A stretch of 64,000 nucleotides of DNA, from contig NZ_JAJAFR010000003.1 of the NCBI RefSeq assembly GCF_020734105.1, positions 186,001 to 250,000 on the forward strand, read 5' to 3'. This document shows, one piece after another, positions 27,711 through 37,244 of this stretch. The translations under genes and the position numbers were made by a program. Position 1 is the first letter of the stretch. Each line of letters begins with the position of its first letter. This DNA is from Alkalihalobacillus deserti (lineage in GTDB: Bacteria > Bacillota > Bacilli > Bacillales > Bacillaceae_D). The notes beneath the pieces were generated by a model that searched no databases, had not been told where the DNA came from, and saw only the letters and a program-made list of their open reading frames with translations.

Positions 27711-28964
27711 ATGAATGTGATTGAAAAAGTAATACAAGATATTGAGAACGGTAGTGTTGAAGAAGGACTAAGAGAACTTGCTAAAATGGAAAAGCAAGCA
27801 GATCACCAGATGAAATATGATATTGCTGAGGTCTATCATGGACTAGGACATATAGATAAAGCCAAAAAAATAATCGACGAATTGCTAATGCTTTATCCTG
27901 ATGAAGGGAGTTTATACGCTTTGGCAGCAGAGTTGCTTATAGACTTGGATCAAGAAGATGAAGCAATTGAGTTACTTCTAGAAATTAAAGAAAGCGATCC
28001 AGCTTTTTTACAAGCACAGTTATTACTTGCTGATTTGTATCAAATGCAATCTCTAGATGAAGTGGCTGAACAAAAATTATTACTTGCTGCCCAAAAAGCT
28101 CCAAATGAAACGATTATTTCTTATGGGCTTGGGGAATTTTATTTAGAGCGTGGGGATTACATAAAAAGCATTCCGTATTTAAAAAAAGCTGTTCATGCAA
28201 CCGAAGCAATCCCTAATGTTCAAGTAGAATTACTATTAGCTGAAGCCTATAGTGCTAGTGGTCAATTTGAAGATGCACTTTCTTATTACAAGGAAGGAAT
28301 TAAGAATCGTGCAGAACCGAATGCACTATTTGGTTATGGGTTTACTGCGTACCAAGTAGGAGATATGATCCTTGCGATTGAACAATTAGAGTCATTGCTA
28401 TCGTTAGATTCGGACTATTCTAGTTTGTATCCTTATTTAGCTAAAGCGTATGAGGCGGAAGGCAGATTAGATGATGCTCTTGAGACATTGGAAAATGGAA
28501 TTAAGGTGGATGAGTATAATGAACAACTATACGTACATGCGGGAAAGTTAAGCTTTAAGCGCCAAAATCCGGATGAAGGGGAGCTGTTTTTACGAAAAGT
28601 CATTGCGTTAAACCCATCGAATGTTGATGCCGTTCAAACCTTGGCAGCTTATTTTAAACATAATAGCTTATTTGAAGAGTTACTCGATTTAATGACGCAT
28701 ATGAGAGAATTTAGTGAAGAAGACACGCTTTATACGTGGTATGAGGCTACGGCTTTAAAAGAGTTAGATGAATTCGAGGAAGCATACAAGTGTTACACAG
28801 AGATTGAGCTTCATTTTCAAGAAGATATCGATTTCTTAGAAGAGTATGGTTACTTTTTATTGGAATTTGGAATGAGGGAAGAAGCTAAGAAGAAGTTTCA
28901 ACAGTATTTAACCTTTCAACCAGATCATGCTGTTATGATCGAGTTGCTCGAGAGCCTAGATTAA
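27711..28964 (+). CDS. ypiA: TPR-repeat protein YpiA
   Basis: A 417-residue soluble protein made of about ten to twelve tetratricopeptide repeats (for example A-E-A-Y-S-A-S-G-Q-F-E-D-A around residue 180), strongly acidic. Size and position before ypiB match B. subtilis YpiA, whose role is not established; TPR arrays bind other proteins. ATG 27711 follows TTGGAGGAATT. Confidence 0.85.
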   Translation: MNVIEKVIQDIENGSVEEGLRELAKMEKQADHQMKYDIAEVYHGLGHIDKAKKIIDELLMLYPDEGSLYALAAELLIDLDQEDEAIELLLEIKESDPAFLQAQLLLADLYQMQSLDEVAEQKLLLAAQKAPNETIISYGLGEFYLERGDYIKSIPYLKKAVHATEAIPNVQVELLLAEAYSASGQFEDALSYYKEGIKNRAEPNALFGYGFTAYQVGDMILAIEQLESLLSLDSDYSSLYPYLAKAYEAEGRLDDALETLENGIKVDEYNEQLYVHAGKLSFKRQNPDEGELFLRKVIALNPSNVDAVQTLAAYFKHNSLFEELLDLMTHMREFSEEDTLYTWYEATALKELDEFEEAYKCYTEIELHFQEDIDFLEEYGYFLLEFGMREEAKKKFQQYLTFQPDHAVMIELLESLD

Positions 28965-29068
28965 ATTTCTGCAAAAAAAGGAATATAACTATTTTTAGAG
29001 AATATATCATCATACAAACTTCTTTATGAATACCTATGAAATGAGAAGATCTTAAGGAGGGATGAAGC

Positions 29069-29617
29069 GTGGGCAACATCATTCCAGTTGTAGACAAAAA
29101 AGAGTTCCTTAAATGTTTCTTGCAACAGTTTGAGTTGAAACGTCGTGAGTGCGCTTGGTTGTTAAATTACTTGATGAGTGATGATGAATTAATGGGAAGA
29201 GTTCACTTTGTTGAACAGGCAGCGCATACTCCTAAAGCTTTAATTATCTCAGCAAAAGGGGTCGATACTATACCATTTTCTTTCCATAAAGAAAAGCATA
29301 TAACGACTGATGCTGAAAAAGCATTTCATGATATTCGTTTGAATCAAAATGAGGAAATTTATATTGAACTACATTTTAACGGAGCAAAACACTATCCACC
29401 GTATCTAGTCGTTCTTGAAGATAATCCTCACATTCCTGAGAATATTGAACTGACGGTCGCTTTTCAAAAAGAGGCTGAACAATTGTTAGACCGTTCGATC
29501 CTTAAATTTAGAAAAGAACAACTGTTAACAGCAATTGATCACGCTTTGGATCAACAAGATGAGGCGACCTTTTCATCATTAGTTAAACAGTTACAGCAAT
29601 TAGGTGAAACTAAATAG
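29069..29617 (+). CDS. ypiB: YpiB family protein (UPF0302) with IDEAL domain
   Basis: The 182-residue protein starts with the UPF0302 domain (KRRECAWLLNYLMSDDELMGRVHFVE, about residues 20-45) and ends with a short IDEAL-type helix pair (AIDHALDQQDEATFSSLVKQL). The function is unknown; IDEAL modules bind proteins. The start is GTG with AAGGAGGGATG upstream. Confidence 0.88.
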   Translation: MGNIIPVVDKKEFLKCFLQQFELKRRECAWLLNYLMSDDELMGRVHFVEQAAHTPKALIISAKGVDTIPFSFHKEKHITTDAEKAFHDIRLNQNEEIYIELHFNGAKHYPPYLVVLEDNPHIPENIELTVAFQKEAEQLLDRSILKFRKEQLLTAIDHALDQQDEATFSSLVKQLQQLGETK

Positions 29618-29636
29618 AGAAGATGGTTCAAATGAT

Positions 29637-29686
29637 GGATGATTCGTCAGGTCAAATAAAAATGACCGCCTGAATCATCCTTTTTT
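29637..29686 (+). terminator. Intrinsic terminator after ypiB
   Basis: A long stem, GGATGATTC-GT-CAGG-TCA (29637-29654) with TGA-CCGCCTG-AATCATCC (29663-29680) with small mismatches, then six T. Confidence 0.9.
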
Positions 29687-29688
29687 AT

Positions 29689-29717
29689 TTGTGTGTTGTC
29701 CGATTAACCGTTAAAAT
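29689..29717 (+). promoter_or_regulatory. Candidate sigma-A promoter of ypiF
   Basis: TTGTGT (29689-29694), 17 bases, TAAAAT (29712-29717). Confidence 0.5.
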
Positions 29718-29751
29718 AAAAGTCGAATGTTATTAGAAGGGGTGTATACAA

Positions 29752-30213
29752 ATGAAATGGCAAGCTACTGAGATGGATACATACTTGCAGGCAAAGGAAT
29801 ACGTTGATACAGCTCTCGTTTCATTAATCCCGGTATCGTGGGAAAAAGAAATTAAACAAACGGTTGCGATGGGAGAATTCATCTCGATTATTGCATCTGA
29901 GGTCGAGAAACAATTTCATGGAAGGGTTGTTCAGTTTCCCGTGTTCTCCTACTTAAAAAGTGAAGGAAAGCCTGGTCGTCTTGAACGCATCCGTAATTGG
30001 GAAAAGGAATTAAAAGTTGGTGGAGTGAACCATATTATTTATTTAACATCAGATAGTGAGTGGAAGAGTATAGAGGATGAGTTAGACGGCATGCTGCTTT
30101 GGTTACCAACGATTCCTCTTGAACATATGGAAGCCGATTATAGACGCAATGTAATCACGGATCAAATTAAGCAAATCATTCCGATTATGACAAATAAGTG
30201 GCAAAGTCGATAA
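29752..30213 (+). CDS. ypiF: YpiF-like protein (DUF2487)
   Basis: A soluble 153-residue protein, unknown function, with an alternating helix-strand pattern and the WLPTIPLE segment typical of DUF2487. It precedes qcrA as in B. subtilis. AAGGGGTG lies before the ATG. Confidence 0.85.
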   Translation: MKWQATEMDTYLQAKEYVDTALVSLIPVSWEKEIKQTVAMGEFISIIASEVEKQFHGRVVQFPVFSYLKSEGKPGRLERIRNWEKELKVGGVNHIIYLTSDSEWKSIEDELDGMLLWLPTIPLEHMEADYRRNVITDQIKQIIPIMTNKWQSR

Positions 30214-30342
30214 ATTTTCGGGCGATTTAATCATTACCTTGGAAAAATTTATTTGTATTACATGCTAAAAAACATTGAAAACGCAGAACAATAAGTTTCA
30301 TCACATTAATTATGCCGATTTTGTGCCAAATTGCGGAAAATG

Positions 30343-30371
30343 TTGCTTATTGAGTCTCATTATATTATCAT
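30343..30371 (+). promoter_or_regulatory. Candidate promoter of qcrABC
   Basis: TTGCTT (30343-30348), 17 bases, TATCAT (30366-30371). A second -10-like TATAAT lies at 30385-30390 without a matching -35. The gap 30214-30448 holds no gene. Confidence 0.4.
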
Positions 30372-30448
30372 GGGTATGTCCTAGTATAATATGTGTTTAA
30401 TAATGCCCATTTTTGGGTCTACCTTATTAAGTAAGGGGGGGAAAACGA

Positions 30449-30949
30449 GTGAGTGAAAGAGACCACAGAGTTTCGCGACGACAATTTTTGACATACACAC
30501 TTACAGGTGTTGGCGGCTTTATGGCAGCAGGTATGTTAATGCCAATGGCGCGATTTGCGCTTGACCCAGCTTTAAAGGCTGGAGCAGAAACAGATATGAA
30601 ATATGTATGTGATGTTGCGGATTTAACTGAGGTACCTCAAAAATTCCAATTCACATTTGAGCAAGTCGACGTTTGGTATGAATCTGAAGTTACAAACGAA
30701 GCGTACATTTATATCCGTGATGACCAAGTAATGGCATTATCACCAAAGTGTACTCACCTAGGCTGTACAGTGGCGTATGGAACGAACGAAGAACATCCAG
30801 AACGATTCTTTTGTCCGTGTCATTTCGGAATGTTTGATGAAAATGGTATCAATATTCCAGGAACACCGCCACAACGTCCACTTGATGTCTACGATGTTGT
30901 TGTGGAAGACGGAAAAGTTTACGTAGGTCAAATTAATCAACGAACATAA
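30449..30949 (+). CDS. qcrA: Menaquinol:cytochrome c reductase Rieske subunit
   Basis: QcrA is the iron-sulfur subunit of the b6c-type complex that passes electrons from menaquinol to cytochrome c. A twin-arginine signal SRRQFL is at residues 9-14, with a membrane anchor after it. The [2Fe-2S] ligands are CTHLGC (101-106) and CPCH (122-125). The start is GTG after a G-rich binding site. Confidence 0.97.
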   Translation: MSERDHRVSRRQFLTYTLTGVGGFMAAGMLMPMARFALDPALKAGAETDMKYVCDVADLTEVPQKFQFTFEQVDVWYESEVTNEAYIYIRDDQVMALSPKCTHLGCTVAYGTNEEHPERFFCPCHFGMFDENGINIPGTPPQRPLDVYDVVVEDGKVYVGQINQRT

Positions 30950-30964
30950 GGAGGGGCGTAATCG

Positions 30965-31636
30965 ATGCTTCAAAAAATTTACGACTATGTTGATGAGCGT
31001 CTTGATATTACGCCTATGTGGCGCGATATTGCTGACCACGAAGTACCTGAGCACGTTAACCCGGCTCACCACTTCTCTGCGTTCGTCTACTGTTTTGGAG
31101 GATTAACTTTTTTCATTACGGTGATTCAGATATTATCTGGAATGTTTTTAACGATGTATTATGTACCAGATATTGTCAACGCTTATCAATCAGTAGCATA
31201 CTTACAAAATGAAGTCGCTTTCGGTGTAATCGTACGTGGAATGCATCACTGGGGTGCAAGTTTAGTTATTGTTATGATGTTTTTACACACATTGCGTGTC
31301 TTCTTTACAGGATCGTATAAGAAGCCTCGTGAATTAAACTGGGTAGTCGGTGTCCTTATTTTCTTTGTTATGCTTGCGCTAGGAGTAACGGGTTACTTAT
31401 TACCTTGGGATATGAAGGCATACTTTGCAACAGCGGTTGTTCTTCAAATTGCAGAAAGTATACCGATTGTTGGTGGATTCTCAAAAACGTTGTTGGCTGG
31501 TGGCCATATTATTGGTGCGGCTACTCTTGCACGTTTCTTTGCGATTCATGTCTTCTTCTTACCAGCAGCATTACTCGGCTTGCTGGCGGCTCACTTCTAC
31601 ATGATCCGTAAACAAGGTATTTCTGGTCCGTTGTAA
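30965..31636 (+). CDS. qcrB: Menaquinol:cytochrome c reductase cytochrome b subunit
   Basis: QcrB is the cytochrome b6-like subunit with four membrane helices and two hemes b. The paired histidines lie in MHHWGASLVIVMMFLHTLRVF and in FAIHVFFLPAALLGLLAAHF. Length 223 fits the short b6 form, with the C-terminal part supplied by qcrC. AAGGAGGGG lies before the ATG. Confidence 0.97.
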   Translation: MLQKIYDYVDERLDITPMWRDIADHEVPEHVNPAHHFSAFVYCFGGLTFFITVIQILSGMFLTMYYVPDIVNAYQSVAYLQNEVAFGVIVRGMHHWGASLVIVMMFLHTLRVFFTGSYKKPRELNWVVGVLIFFVMLALGVTGYLLPWDMKAYFATAVVLQIAESIPIVGGFSKTLLAGGHIIGAATLARFFAIHVFFLPAALLGLLAAHFYMIRKQGISGPL

Positions 31637-31728
31637 ATCTTTTAAGGCTGTCAAAAGAACTGTGGTTTAAAGTTGTTAAATAGTTTCTTTTGTACATACT
31701 TGCAGACAAATGAAAAGGAGGGAACGAG

Positions 31729-32511
31729 ATGGAACGTGGTAAAGGGATGAAGTTTGTCGGTGACTCTCGTGTCAAGGCAAATAATCGCAAACCTAATATA
31801 CCTAAAGACTACTCGGAGTATCCAGGTAAAACAGAAGCGTTCTGGCCAAACTTCCTCTTGAAAGAGTGGATGGTTGGTGCGGTATTCTTAATGGGGTATC
31901 TTCTCCTCACAGTGGCTCACCCAGCACCGCTTGAGCGTATGGCAGATCCAACTGATGCAGGATATATTCCATTGCCTGACTGGTACTTCTTATTTTTGTA
32001 TCAATTATTGAAATACTCATATGCTTCTGGTGACTATAATGTCATCGGTACAATTGTTATGCCTGGTCTTGCTTTTGGTGGGTTATTACTTGCACCTTTC
32101 TTAGATACAGGGAAAGAGCGTCGACCATTTAGACGTCCGATTGCAACAAGCATGATGATTTTAGGGTTTATCTCAGTTTTTTATTTAACTTGGGAATCTG
32201 TAGATCAACATGACTGGGAAGCGGCTGCTGAACAGGGAGCAATTGTTGAAGAGGCAGATATCAATACTGAGGCCGAGGGATATGAAATTTTCTCTGCGCA
32301 AGCATCATGTATTGGTTGTCACGGTGATACGATGGCAGGCGGAGCTGGTGGCCCGTCATTACTAGAAACAGAGAAAACTGCTGAAGAAGTAATGGATACA
32401 ATCGTTAACGGTCAAGGGGCTATGCCAGCTGGATTGTTTGCTGGATCAGATGAAGAACTTGAGATTCTTGCTGAATACATCGCAGCACATGGTCATCCTG
32501 AAGAAGAATAA
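31729..32511 (+). CDS. qcrC: Menaquinol:cytochrome c reductase subunit IV-cytochrome c fusion
   Basis: QcrC joins a subunit IV-like membrane part (PDWYFLF at residues 84-90, three helices) to a C-terminal cytochrome c. The heme c site is CIGCH (residues 194-198), with GAMPAG supplying the probable axial methionine. The covalent heme requires export and a cytochrome c maturation system not in this window. 260 residues, as expected. Confidence 0.97.
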   Translation: MERGKGMKFVGDSRVKANNRKPNIPKDYSEYPGKTEAFWPNFLLKEWMVGAVFLMGYLLLTVAHPAPLERMADPTDAGYIPLPDWYFLFLYQLLKYSYASGDYNVIGTIVMPGLAFGGLLLAPFLDTGKERRPFRRPIATSMMILGFISVFYLTWESVDQHDWEAAAEQGAIVEEADINTEAEGYEIFSAQASCIGCHGDTMAGGAGGPSLLETEKTAEEVMDTIVNGQGAMPAGLFAGSDEELEILAEYIAAHGHPEEE

Positions 32512-32514
32512 GAG

Positions 32515-32545
32515 AAAAAGCTGACTGTTTCAGTCAGCTTTTTTC
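32515..32545 (+). terminator. Intrinsic terminator after qcrC
   Basis: AAAAAGCTGACTG (32515-32527), loop TTT, CAGTCAGCTTTTTT. Confidence 0.95.
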
Positions 32546-32585
32546 TTTACGATTTACAGACAAAACATAAAAGGTAGGAATAACG

Positions 32586-33185
32586 ATGAAAATTTATCTG
32601 CTACATTTTTTTGGTCAAAAATGGATGATTTTATTATTGCTACTTATCAACATTCCAGGTACGATCTACGGATATATGTGGTATGGAGGACAGTTAAATC
32701 AGACGCCAGCCCATTTTATCATTTTTGTGCCCGATAGTCCGACGGCAAGTTTGTTTTTTGTTTTTGTCTTGATGACATTTTTGCTGAGACGAAATTGGCC
32801 AATGATGGAGGCGTTTGCAGCTGTTACATTAATTAAATACGGAATTTGGGCTGTAGTGATGAATGTGGCTGGTAGTTGGGTTGGTGATCCGCTAAACTGG
32901 AAAAATTATATGCTTATTTTCTCCCACGCAGGAATGGCGCTACAAGCAATCCTTTATGCCCCGTATTACCGAATGAAACCTTGGCATTTACTCGTTGCAG
33001 CTGGATGGACATTACATAATGATATCATTGACTATGTGTTTATGATGCATCCGTGGGTTTCTCCGCGCTTGCTTCCAGAAATAACTCTGATTGGTTATTT
33101 CACTTTTTGGCTTAGTGTATTTTCGATTTTACTTGTATATATGATTGGAGTGCGTAAAAGTAGAGAAACGCTAGAATTAAATTGA
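32586..33185 (+). CDS. ypjA: YpjA-like membrane protein (DUF1405)
   Basis: A 199-residue protein with about six membrane helices; the segments IPGTIYGYMWYGGQL and FVPDSPTASLFF are typical of DUF1405. The function is not known. It follows qcrC as in B. subtilis. Confidence 0.88.
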   Translation: MKIYLLHFFGQKWMILLLLLINIPGTIYGYMWYGGQLNQTPAHFIIFVPDSPTASLFFVFVLMTFLLRRNWPMMEAFAAVTLIKYGIWAVVMNVAGSWVGDPLNWKNYMLIFSHAGMALQAILYAPYYRMKPWHLLVAAGWTLHNDIIDYVFMMHPWVSPRLLPEITLIGYFTFWLSVFSILLVYMIGVRKSRETLELN

Positions 33186-33339
33186 TATAGGTCACATAGT
33201 AAAGATCAAGGTTGTTGTTCACAGAGCTAATTCCAACTAGAAAAAGTTTAACTCCAACTATTTGACAGTTTGTCTCTCTTAATTGGTCTACTCTTGTCCA
33301 TCTCTTCATAGGATGGAAATAGAAGAAGGAGGGACAAAC

Positions 33340-34128
33340 ATGCGTCAAGTAATCATCCTATTGATAGTCGTATTTCTTTTCAGTGTTCCACAAAGTATTC
33401 ATGCCGAGGAGACGACATCCCTACATACATGGAAAGAATTAAATCACACATCAGACCAAATCCTTCAGTTAGTGAAGCAAGAGAATTTTGAAGAAGCAAA
33501 GCAATTGTTGGATTATTTTTCTGTTTCTTTTTTAGAAGTTGATTTTCAAGAAGAAGGAATAACAATGAGCTCATTAAGAACCGTTACGAGCTCATTTGAA
33601 AAAGCAGTCGAGGCAGTAACGGCTATAGAGATGCCTTTGGATCAACGAATCTTTACGGTAACCGCTTTTCGTTTAGCCATTGATGCTTTGTCTAGTGATC
33701 ATCACCCTTTATGGTTGCATTCTGAAAAATCGGTCATGAGTGCAATAACGACGATGAAAGAGGCAATTGAGCAGGGGGAAACTCAAGCATTCCAACATCG
33801 ATTTAATGAATTCCAACGCCATTATGATATGATTAGACCTGCCTTATTCATTGACATTGAACCACAGCATTTGCAAAGGATTGATTCTCAAATTACTTTT
33901 TTAGAACGAATAAGAACTGAAAGCTTAGATGAAGATAAGGTGATGTCTCATCTAGAAATAATGGAAGAAGAGTGGATGGATCTCTATCAAAGAATTAAGG
34001 AAGATAGTGCTGATCCTTCTCTTTGGTGGGTCATGTTCACAATTGGTGGTATGATCATCATGTCCCTTTCTTATGTAGGATGGAAAAAATACAGAGCGGA
34101 AAAGCAAAAAGTACGGGTTAAAGAGTAA
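33340..34128 (+). CDS. ypjB: Sporulation protein YpjB-like
   Basis: An exported membrane-anchored protein: signal peptide at residues 1-22 (cleavage near HAEE), a helical extracytoplasmic domain and a C-terminal membrane helix (LWWVMFTIGGMIIMSLSYVGW) with a basic tail. ATG 33340, with AAGGAGGGA upstream, replaces the longer open frame beginning at 33283. In B. subtilis ypjB is linked to sporulation; the molecular role is unknown. Confidence 0.85.
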   Translation: MRQVIILLIVVFLFSVPQSIHAEETTSLHTWKELNHTSDQILQLVKQENFEEAKQLLDYFSVSFLEVDFQEEGITMSSLRTVTSSFEKAVEAVTAIEMPLDQRIFTVTAFRLAIDALSSDHHPLWLHSEKSVMSAITTMKEAIEQGETQAFQHRFNEFQRHYDMIRPALFIDIEPQHLQRIDSQITFLERIRTESLDEDKVMSHLEIMEEEWMDLYQRIKEDSADPSLWWVMFTIGGMIIMSLSYVGWKKYRAEKQKVRVKE

Positions 34129-34192
34129 TGTGACAAAATTGTGGAGAGCTGCCTGAAACTACTGTGATAAAGGTGTTTTTGTTTGACTTTGT

Positions 34193-34221
34193 CCGATGTT
34201 CAATCTAAACTAATAATAAGA
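34193..34221 (+). promoter_or_regulatory. Sigma-A promoter of the zinc peptidase gene
   Basis: TTGACT (34193-34198), 17 bases, TAAACT (34216-34221). Confidence 0.65.
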
Positions 34222-34246
34222 AATACACATAGAGGTGGTTTATTCG

Positions 34247-34924
34247 ATGGTTTTTCTGATTTACTTTATCCTGCTACTCATTATTCCAATTTGGGCGCAA
34301 TCAAGAGTAAAAGGAGCTTTCCGTAAGTATTCCAAAGTTCATGCTTCATCAGGATTAACAGGTGCACAAGTTGCCAGAAAAATCTTAGATGAGAATGGCT
34401 TGTATGATGTAAAAGTCGAAGAAACTCGCGGTACATTAACTGACCACTACGACCCTCGTTCAAAAGTTGTACGCTTATCAACAGACAACTATTATGGTAC
34501 ATCGGTTGCTGGTGCAGCTGTAGCAGCTCACGAAGTCGGTCATGCCATGCAAGATGCAGAAGAGTATGCGTTCTTACGTTTTCGCCACGCATTAGTTCCT
34601 GTTGCAAGTTTTGGGTCAAACGCTTCCTTCTTCTTGATTTTAGCTGGTATGTTAATGGGAGCTTCTGGTTTTATTTTACTAGGTATTTTCGCAATGGCAG
34701 CTGCTGTTCTTTTCCAATTGGTGACATTACCAGTTGAATTTAACGCGTCAAGTCGCGCAATGGAACAAATTGTTTCATCTGGTGTGATTCGTAATGATGA
34801 AGAACGAGATACGAGAAAAGTGTTAAATGCTGCAGCGTTAACTTATGTTGCTGGTGCACTTGTTGCTTTATTAGAGCTAGCTCGTTTTATCTTAATGTAT
34901 ATCGGAATGAATAACGATGATTAA
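34247..34924 (+). CDS. Membrane zinc metallopeptidase, YugP family
   Basis: The protein (225 residues from ATG 34247) has an N-terminal helix, the zinc-binding HEVGH about residue 95, then two to three membrane helices; the VKVEETRGTLTDHYDP and VRLSTDNYYG segments are typical of YugP-type peptidases. The substrate is unknown. AGAGGTGG gives the start; GTG 34235 in the same frame lacks a binding site. Confidence 0.88.
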   Translation: MVFLIYFILLLIIPIWAQSRVKGAFRKYSKVHASSGLTGAQVARKILDENGLYDVKVEETRGTLTDHYDPRSKVVRLSTDNYYGTSVAGAAVAAHEVGHAMQDAEEYAFLRFRHALVPVASFGSNASFFLILAGMLMGASGFILLGIFAMAAAVLFQLVTLPVEFNASSRAMEQIVSSGVIRNDEERDTRKVLNAAALTYVAGALVALLELARFILMYIGMNNDD

Positions 34925-34958
34925 AAAAATCTTGGGGCTCAAGCTCCAAGATTTTTTT
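34923..34958 (+). terminator. Bidirectional intrinsic terminator
   Basis: A-rich left arm AAAATCTTGG-GGCT and AGCT-CCAAGATTTT form a long stem with T on one strand and A on the other, between convergent genes. Confidence 0.92.
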
Positions 34959-34971
34959 ATAACGCACCATT

Positions 34972-35844
34972 TTATTCTCTAAGGGGTTTCTTGTTTTCAT
35001 CTAAAGTAAACCCTTCTCCTATCACATCTTGTACATCGTTAACGGTTACGAAAGCGTGAGGGTCAATCCGCTCAACTAATGTCTTTAAGCGAATGAGTTC
35101 GTTACGACCAACAACACAATAAAGAATCTCCTTTTCTGTACCAGTAAAGCTTCCTTTTCCTTTTAAAATGGTTGCGCCTCGATCCATCTCTTTCATGATT
35201 GTGGCAGCTATTTCAGGAACTTTATCAGAAATAATATGAGAAGCTTTTGCAGAATACGCCCCTTGTTGTATGAAATCAATCACCTTAGCAGCAATGAACA
35301 CGGCAAGAAGGGTATACATGGCTTCACGGTAATTTAAATAGATAAGTGAGGTTGCAATAACTAGTGCATCAAACATGAACATCGTTTTTCCCATGCTCCA
35401 ACCAAGATATTTAAAACCGAGTTTTGCAATAATATCAACTCCGCCTGTTGTACCACCATATTTAAAAACAATACCGAGTCCGACACCGATGAACACTCCA
35501 GCAAATAAAGCAGCGAGGGTCATGTCATCATGTAGAGGAATGCTTATCACCTGAAAGCGCTGAAAAATTTCGAGAAATATAGAAACGCCTACTGTTCCAA
35601 TAATGGTATAGATAAACGTCACCTTCCCTAGAATTTTCCAACCGATAAAAAAGAGGGGAATATTTAATAAGAGGTTGGAAATAGCTGGATTGATCAGGAA
35701 GATAAAATAAAGAATAAGAGTAATACCTGTAAAGCCGCCATCTGCTAAATTATTTTCCATATTAAAATATACAAGACCAAATGATAATATTGCAGAACCA
35801 AGCAGAATAAAAAGAATATTTTTAACATGAACCTTGTAAGCCAT
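34972..35844 (-). CDS. ypjC: YitT family membrane protein (YpjC-like)
   Basis: A 290-residue protein with six N-terminal membrane helices including GGFTGI and YGGTTGGVDIIAKL, followed by a cytoplasmic DUF2179 domain (ATILKGKGSFTGTEKEILYCVV). The biochemical role of the family is unknown. It is on the opposite strand to its neighbours. CAGGAGGGC precedes the ATG. Confidence 0.9.
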   Translation of the reverse strand: MAYKVHVKNILFILLGSAILSFGLVYFNMENNLADGGFTGITLILYFIFLINPAISNLLLNIPLFFIGWKILGKVTFIYTIIGTVGVSIFLEIFQRFQVISIPLHDDMTLAALFAGVFIGVGLGIVFKYGGTTGGVDIIAKLGFKYLGWSMGKTMFMFDALVIATSLIYLNYREAMYTLLAVFIAAKVIDFIQQGAYSAKASHIISDKVPEIAATIMKEMDRGATILKGKGSFTGTEKEILYCVVGRNELIRLKTLVERIDPHAFVTVNDVQDVIGEGFTLDENKKPLRE

Positions 35845-35886
35845 GAAGCCCTCCTGTGAAAAAATAAAAAATGGAATTTCATGCCT

Positions 35887-35915
35887 ATTATATAGAAAGA
35901 GTAATCGAACGGCAA
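35887..35915 (-). promoter_or_regulatory. Sigma-A promoter of the yitT-family gene
   Basis: On the minus strand TTGCCG (35915-35910), 17 bases, TATAAT (35892-35887). Confidence 0.65.
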
Positions 35916-35934
35916 ATGTTATGAGAACTTATAT

Positions 35935-35963
35935 TTGTCAAACGGTTAACAATTCGCTAACAT
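35935..35963 (+). promoter_or_regulatory. Candidate promoter of ypjD-dapB
   Basis: TTGTCA (35935-35940), 17 bases, TAACAT (35958-35963). It diverges from the promoter at 35887-35915. Confidence 0.55.
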
Positions 35964-35993
35964 AGATGTGAAGAAAGTCGAGGTGAGTGTCAA

Positions 35994-36338
35994 ATGGATA
36001 AATCCCTGAAACAAATGCAAGAAAATGTGGATACATATATAGGCCAGTTTAAAGAAGGATATTTCAGTCCTCTAGCTATGCTTGCTAGAATGAGTGAAGA
36101 AGTAGGTGAACTGGCTCGTGAGGTTAATCACTTTTATGGAGAAAAACCAAAGAAGTCTGAAGAAGAAGCAAACACGATGGAGCAGGAAATGGGTGATATT
36201 CTGTTTGTATTAATTTGTTTTGCAAATTCGCTGAATATTGACTTAGAAGAAGCGTTTGATCTTGTTATGAAAAAATTTGAAGTCCGAGATAAAGATCGGT
36301 GGACAAGAAAAGAAGGAGAAGAAATGACTCATGAATAA
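35994..36338 (+). CDS. ypjD: MazG-like nucleotide pyrophosphohydrolase
   Basis: A 114-residue all-helical protein with the metal-binding pattern SEEVGELAREV and EMGDILFVL (E-x-x-E and E-x-x-D). Such enzymes remove pyrophosphate from aberrant nucleotides; the substrate here is unknown. GAGGTGAG precedes the ATG and the stop overlaps dapB. Confidence 0.9.
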   Translation: MDKSLKQMQENVDTYIGQFKEGYFSPLAMLARMSEEVGELAREVNHFYGEKPKKSEEEANTMEQEMGDILFVLICFANSLNIDLEEAFDLVMKKFEVRDKDRWTRKEGEEMTHE

Positions 36339-37131
36339 TATAAAAATTGTTGTAGCAGGGCCGCGGGGGAATATGGGGAAAGAAGCGGTGAATATGGTTA
36401 CCAATACGGAAAACTTTCAGCTGGTTGCTGTTGTGGATTCTAGACATGAAGGAAAGAGCTTAAGTGAGGTTGAAGGTTTCCATGGGATTGATGTTCCTGT
36501 CTTCACAAATATGCAAAAATGTTTTGAAGAGCTTGATGTCGATGTACTAATTGATTTAACAGCTCCAGCTTTTGGGAAAAAACATATGGAGACAGCTTTT
36601 CTAAATGGTGTACGACCTGTTGTTGGTACAACTGGATTTACAGAAGCAGATATAACTGAGCTACGAACAATTGCAGAAGATAAAGGGCTTGGAGCGATTA
36701 TTGCCCCCAATTTTGCTATTGGTGCTATTCTTATGATGAAATTCTCACAGATGGCTGCGAAGTACTTACCTAATGTTGAAATAATTGAGCGCCATCACGA
36801 TCGCAAGTTAGACGCTCCTTCTGGAACAGCAGTGAAAACCGCTCAATTGATTGCGGAGGTACGTGAACAAAAACTACAAGGGCATCCGAACGAAACAGAA
36901 GAATTAGAGGGGGCTCGAGGGGCTAATTTTGAAGGGATGCGCATACATAGTGTTAGGTTACCTGGACTTGTCGCTCATCAGGAAGTGATTTTTGGAGGAA
37001 TTGGTCAAACGTTAACGATTCGCCATGATTCAATTGACCGAACGTCGTTTATGCCCGGTGTTAAATTAGCTGTTGAGTCTGTGCTGAAGATTGATACGCT
37101 TGTTTATGGGTTAGAACATATTATCGAGTAA
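36331..37131 (+). CDS. dapB: 4-hydroxy-tetrahydrodipicolinate reductase
   Basis: DapB reduces HTPA in lysine, peptidoglycan and spore dipicolinate synthesis. The dinucleotide loop is GPRGNMGKE (residues 10-18) and the catalytic signature is ERHHDRKLDAPSGTA (about residues 153-167). Length 266 is normal. It overlaps ypjD by 8 bases. Confidence 0.97.
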   Translation: MNNIKIVVAGPRGNMGKEAVNMVTNTENFQLVAVVDSRHEGKSLSEVEGFHGIDVPVFTNMQKCFEELDVDVLIDLTAPAFGKKHMETAFLNGVRPVVGTTGFTEADITELRTIAEDKGLGAIIAPNFAIGAILMMKFSQMAAKYLPNVEIIERHHDRKLDAPSGTAVKTAQLIAEVREQKLQGHPNETEELEGARGANFEGMRIHSVRLPGLVAHQEVIFGGIGQTLTIRHDSIDRTSFMPGVKLAVESVLKIDTLVYGLEHIIE

Positions 37132-37244
37132 AAGAGCGTGTATTTTACTATTTTCTGATGGTGTACGTACAACCATTCATTCGACAAAAGGATTTTTAGT
37201 GTTCGTCTTATAACTAGTTTGACCTAATTAAAGGGGGAAGTTGG

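Noticed and set aside
30275-30290. Possible cre site before qcrA (TTGAAAACGCAGAACA)
   Set aside because: The 3' half is out of register with the consensus; too weak to report as a feature.
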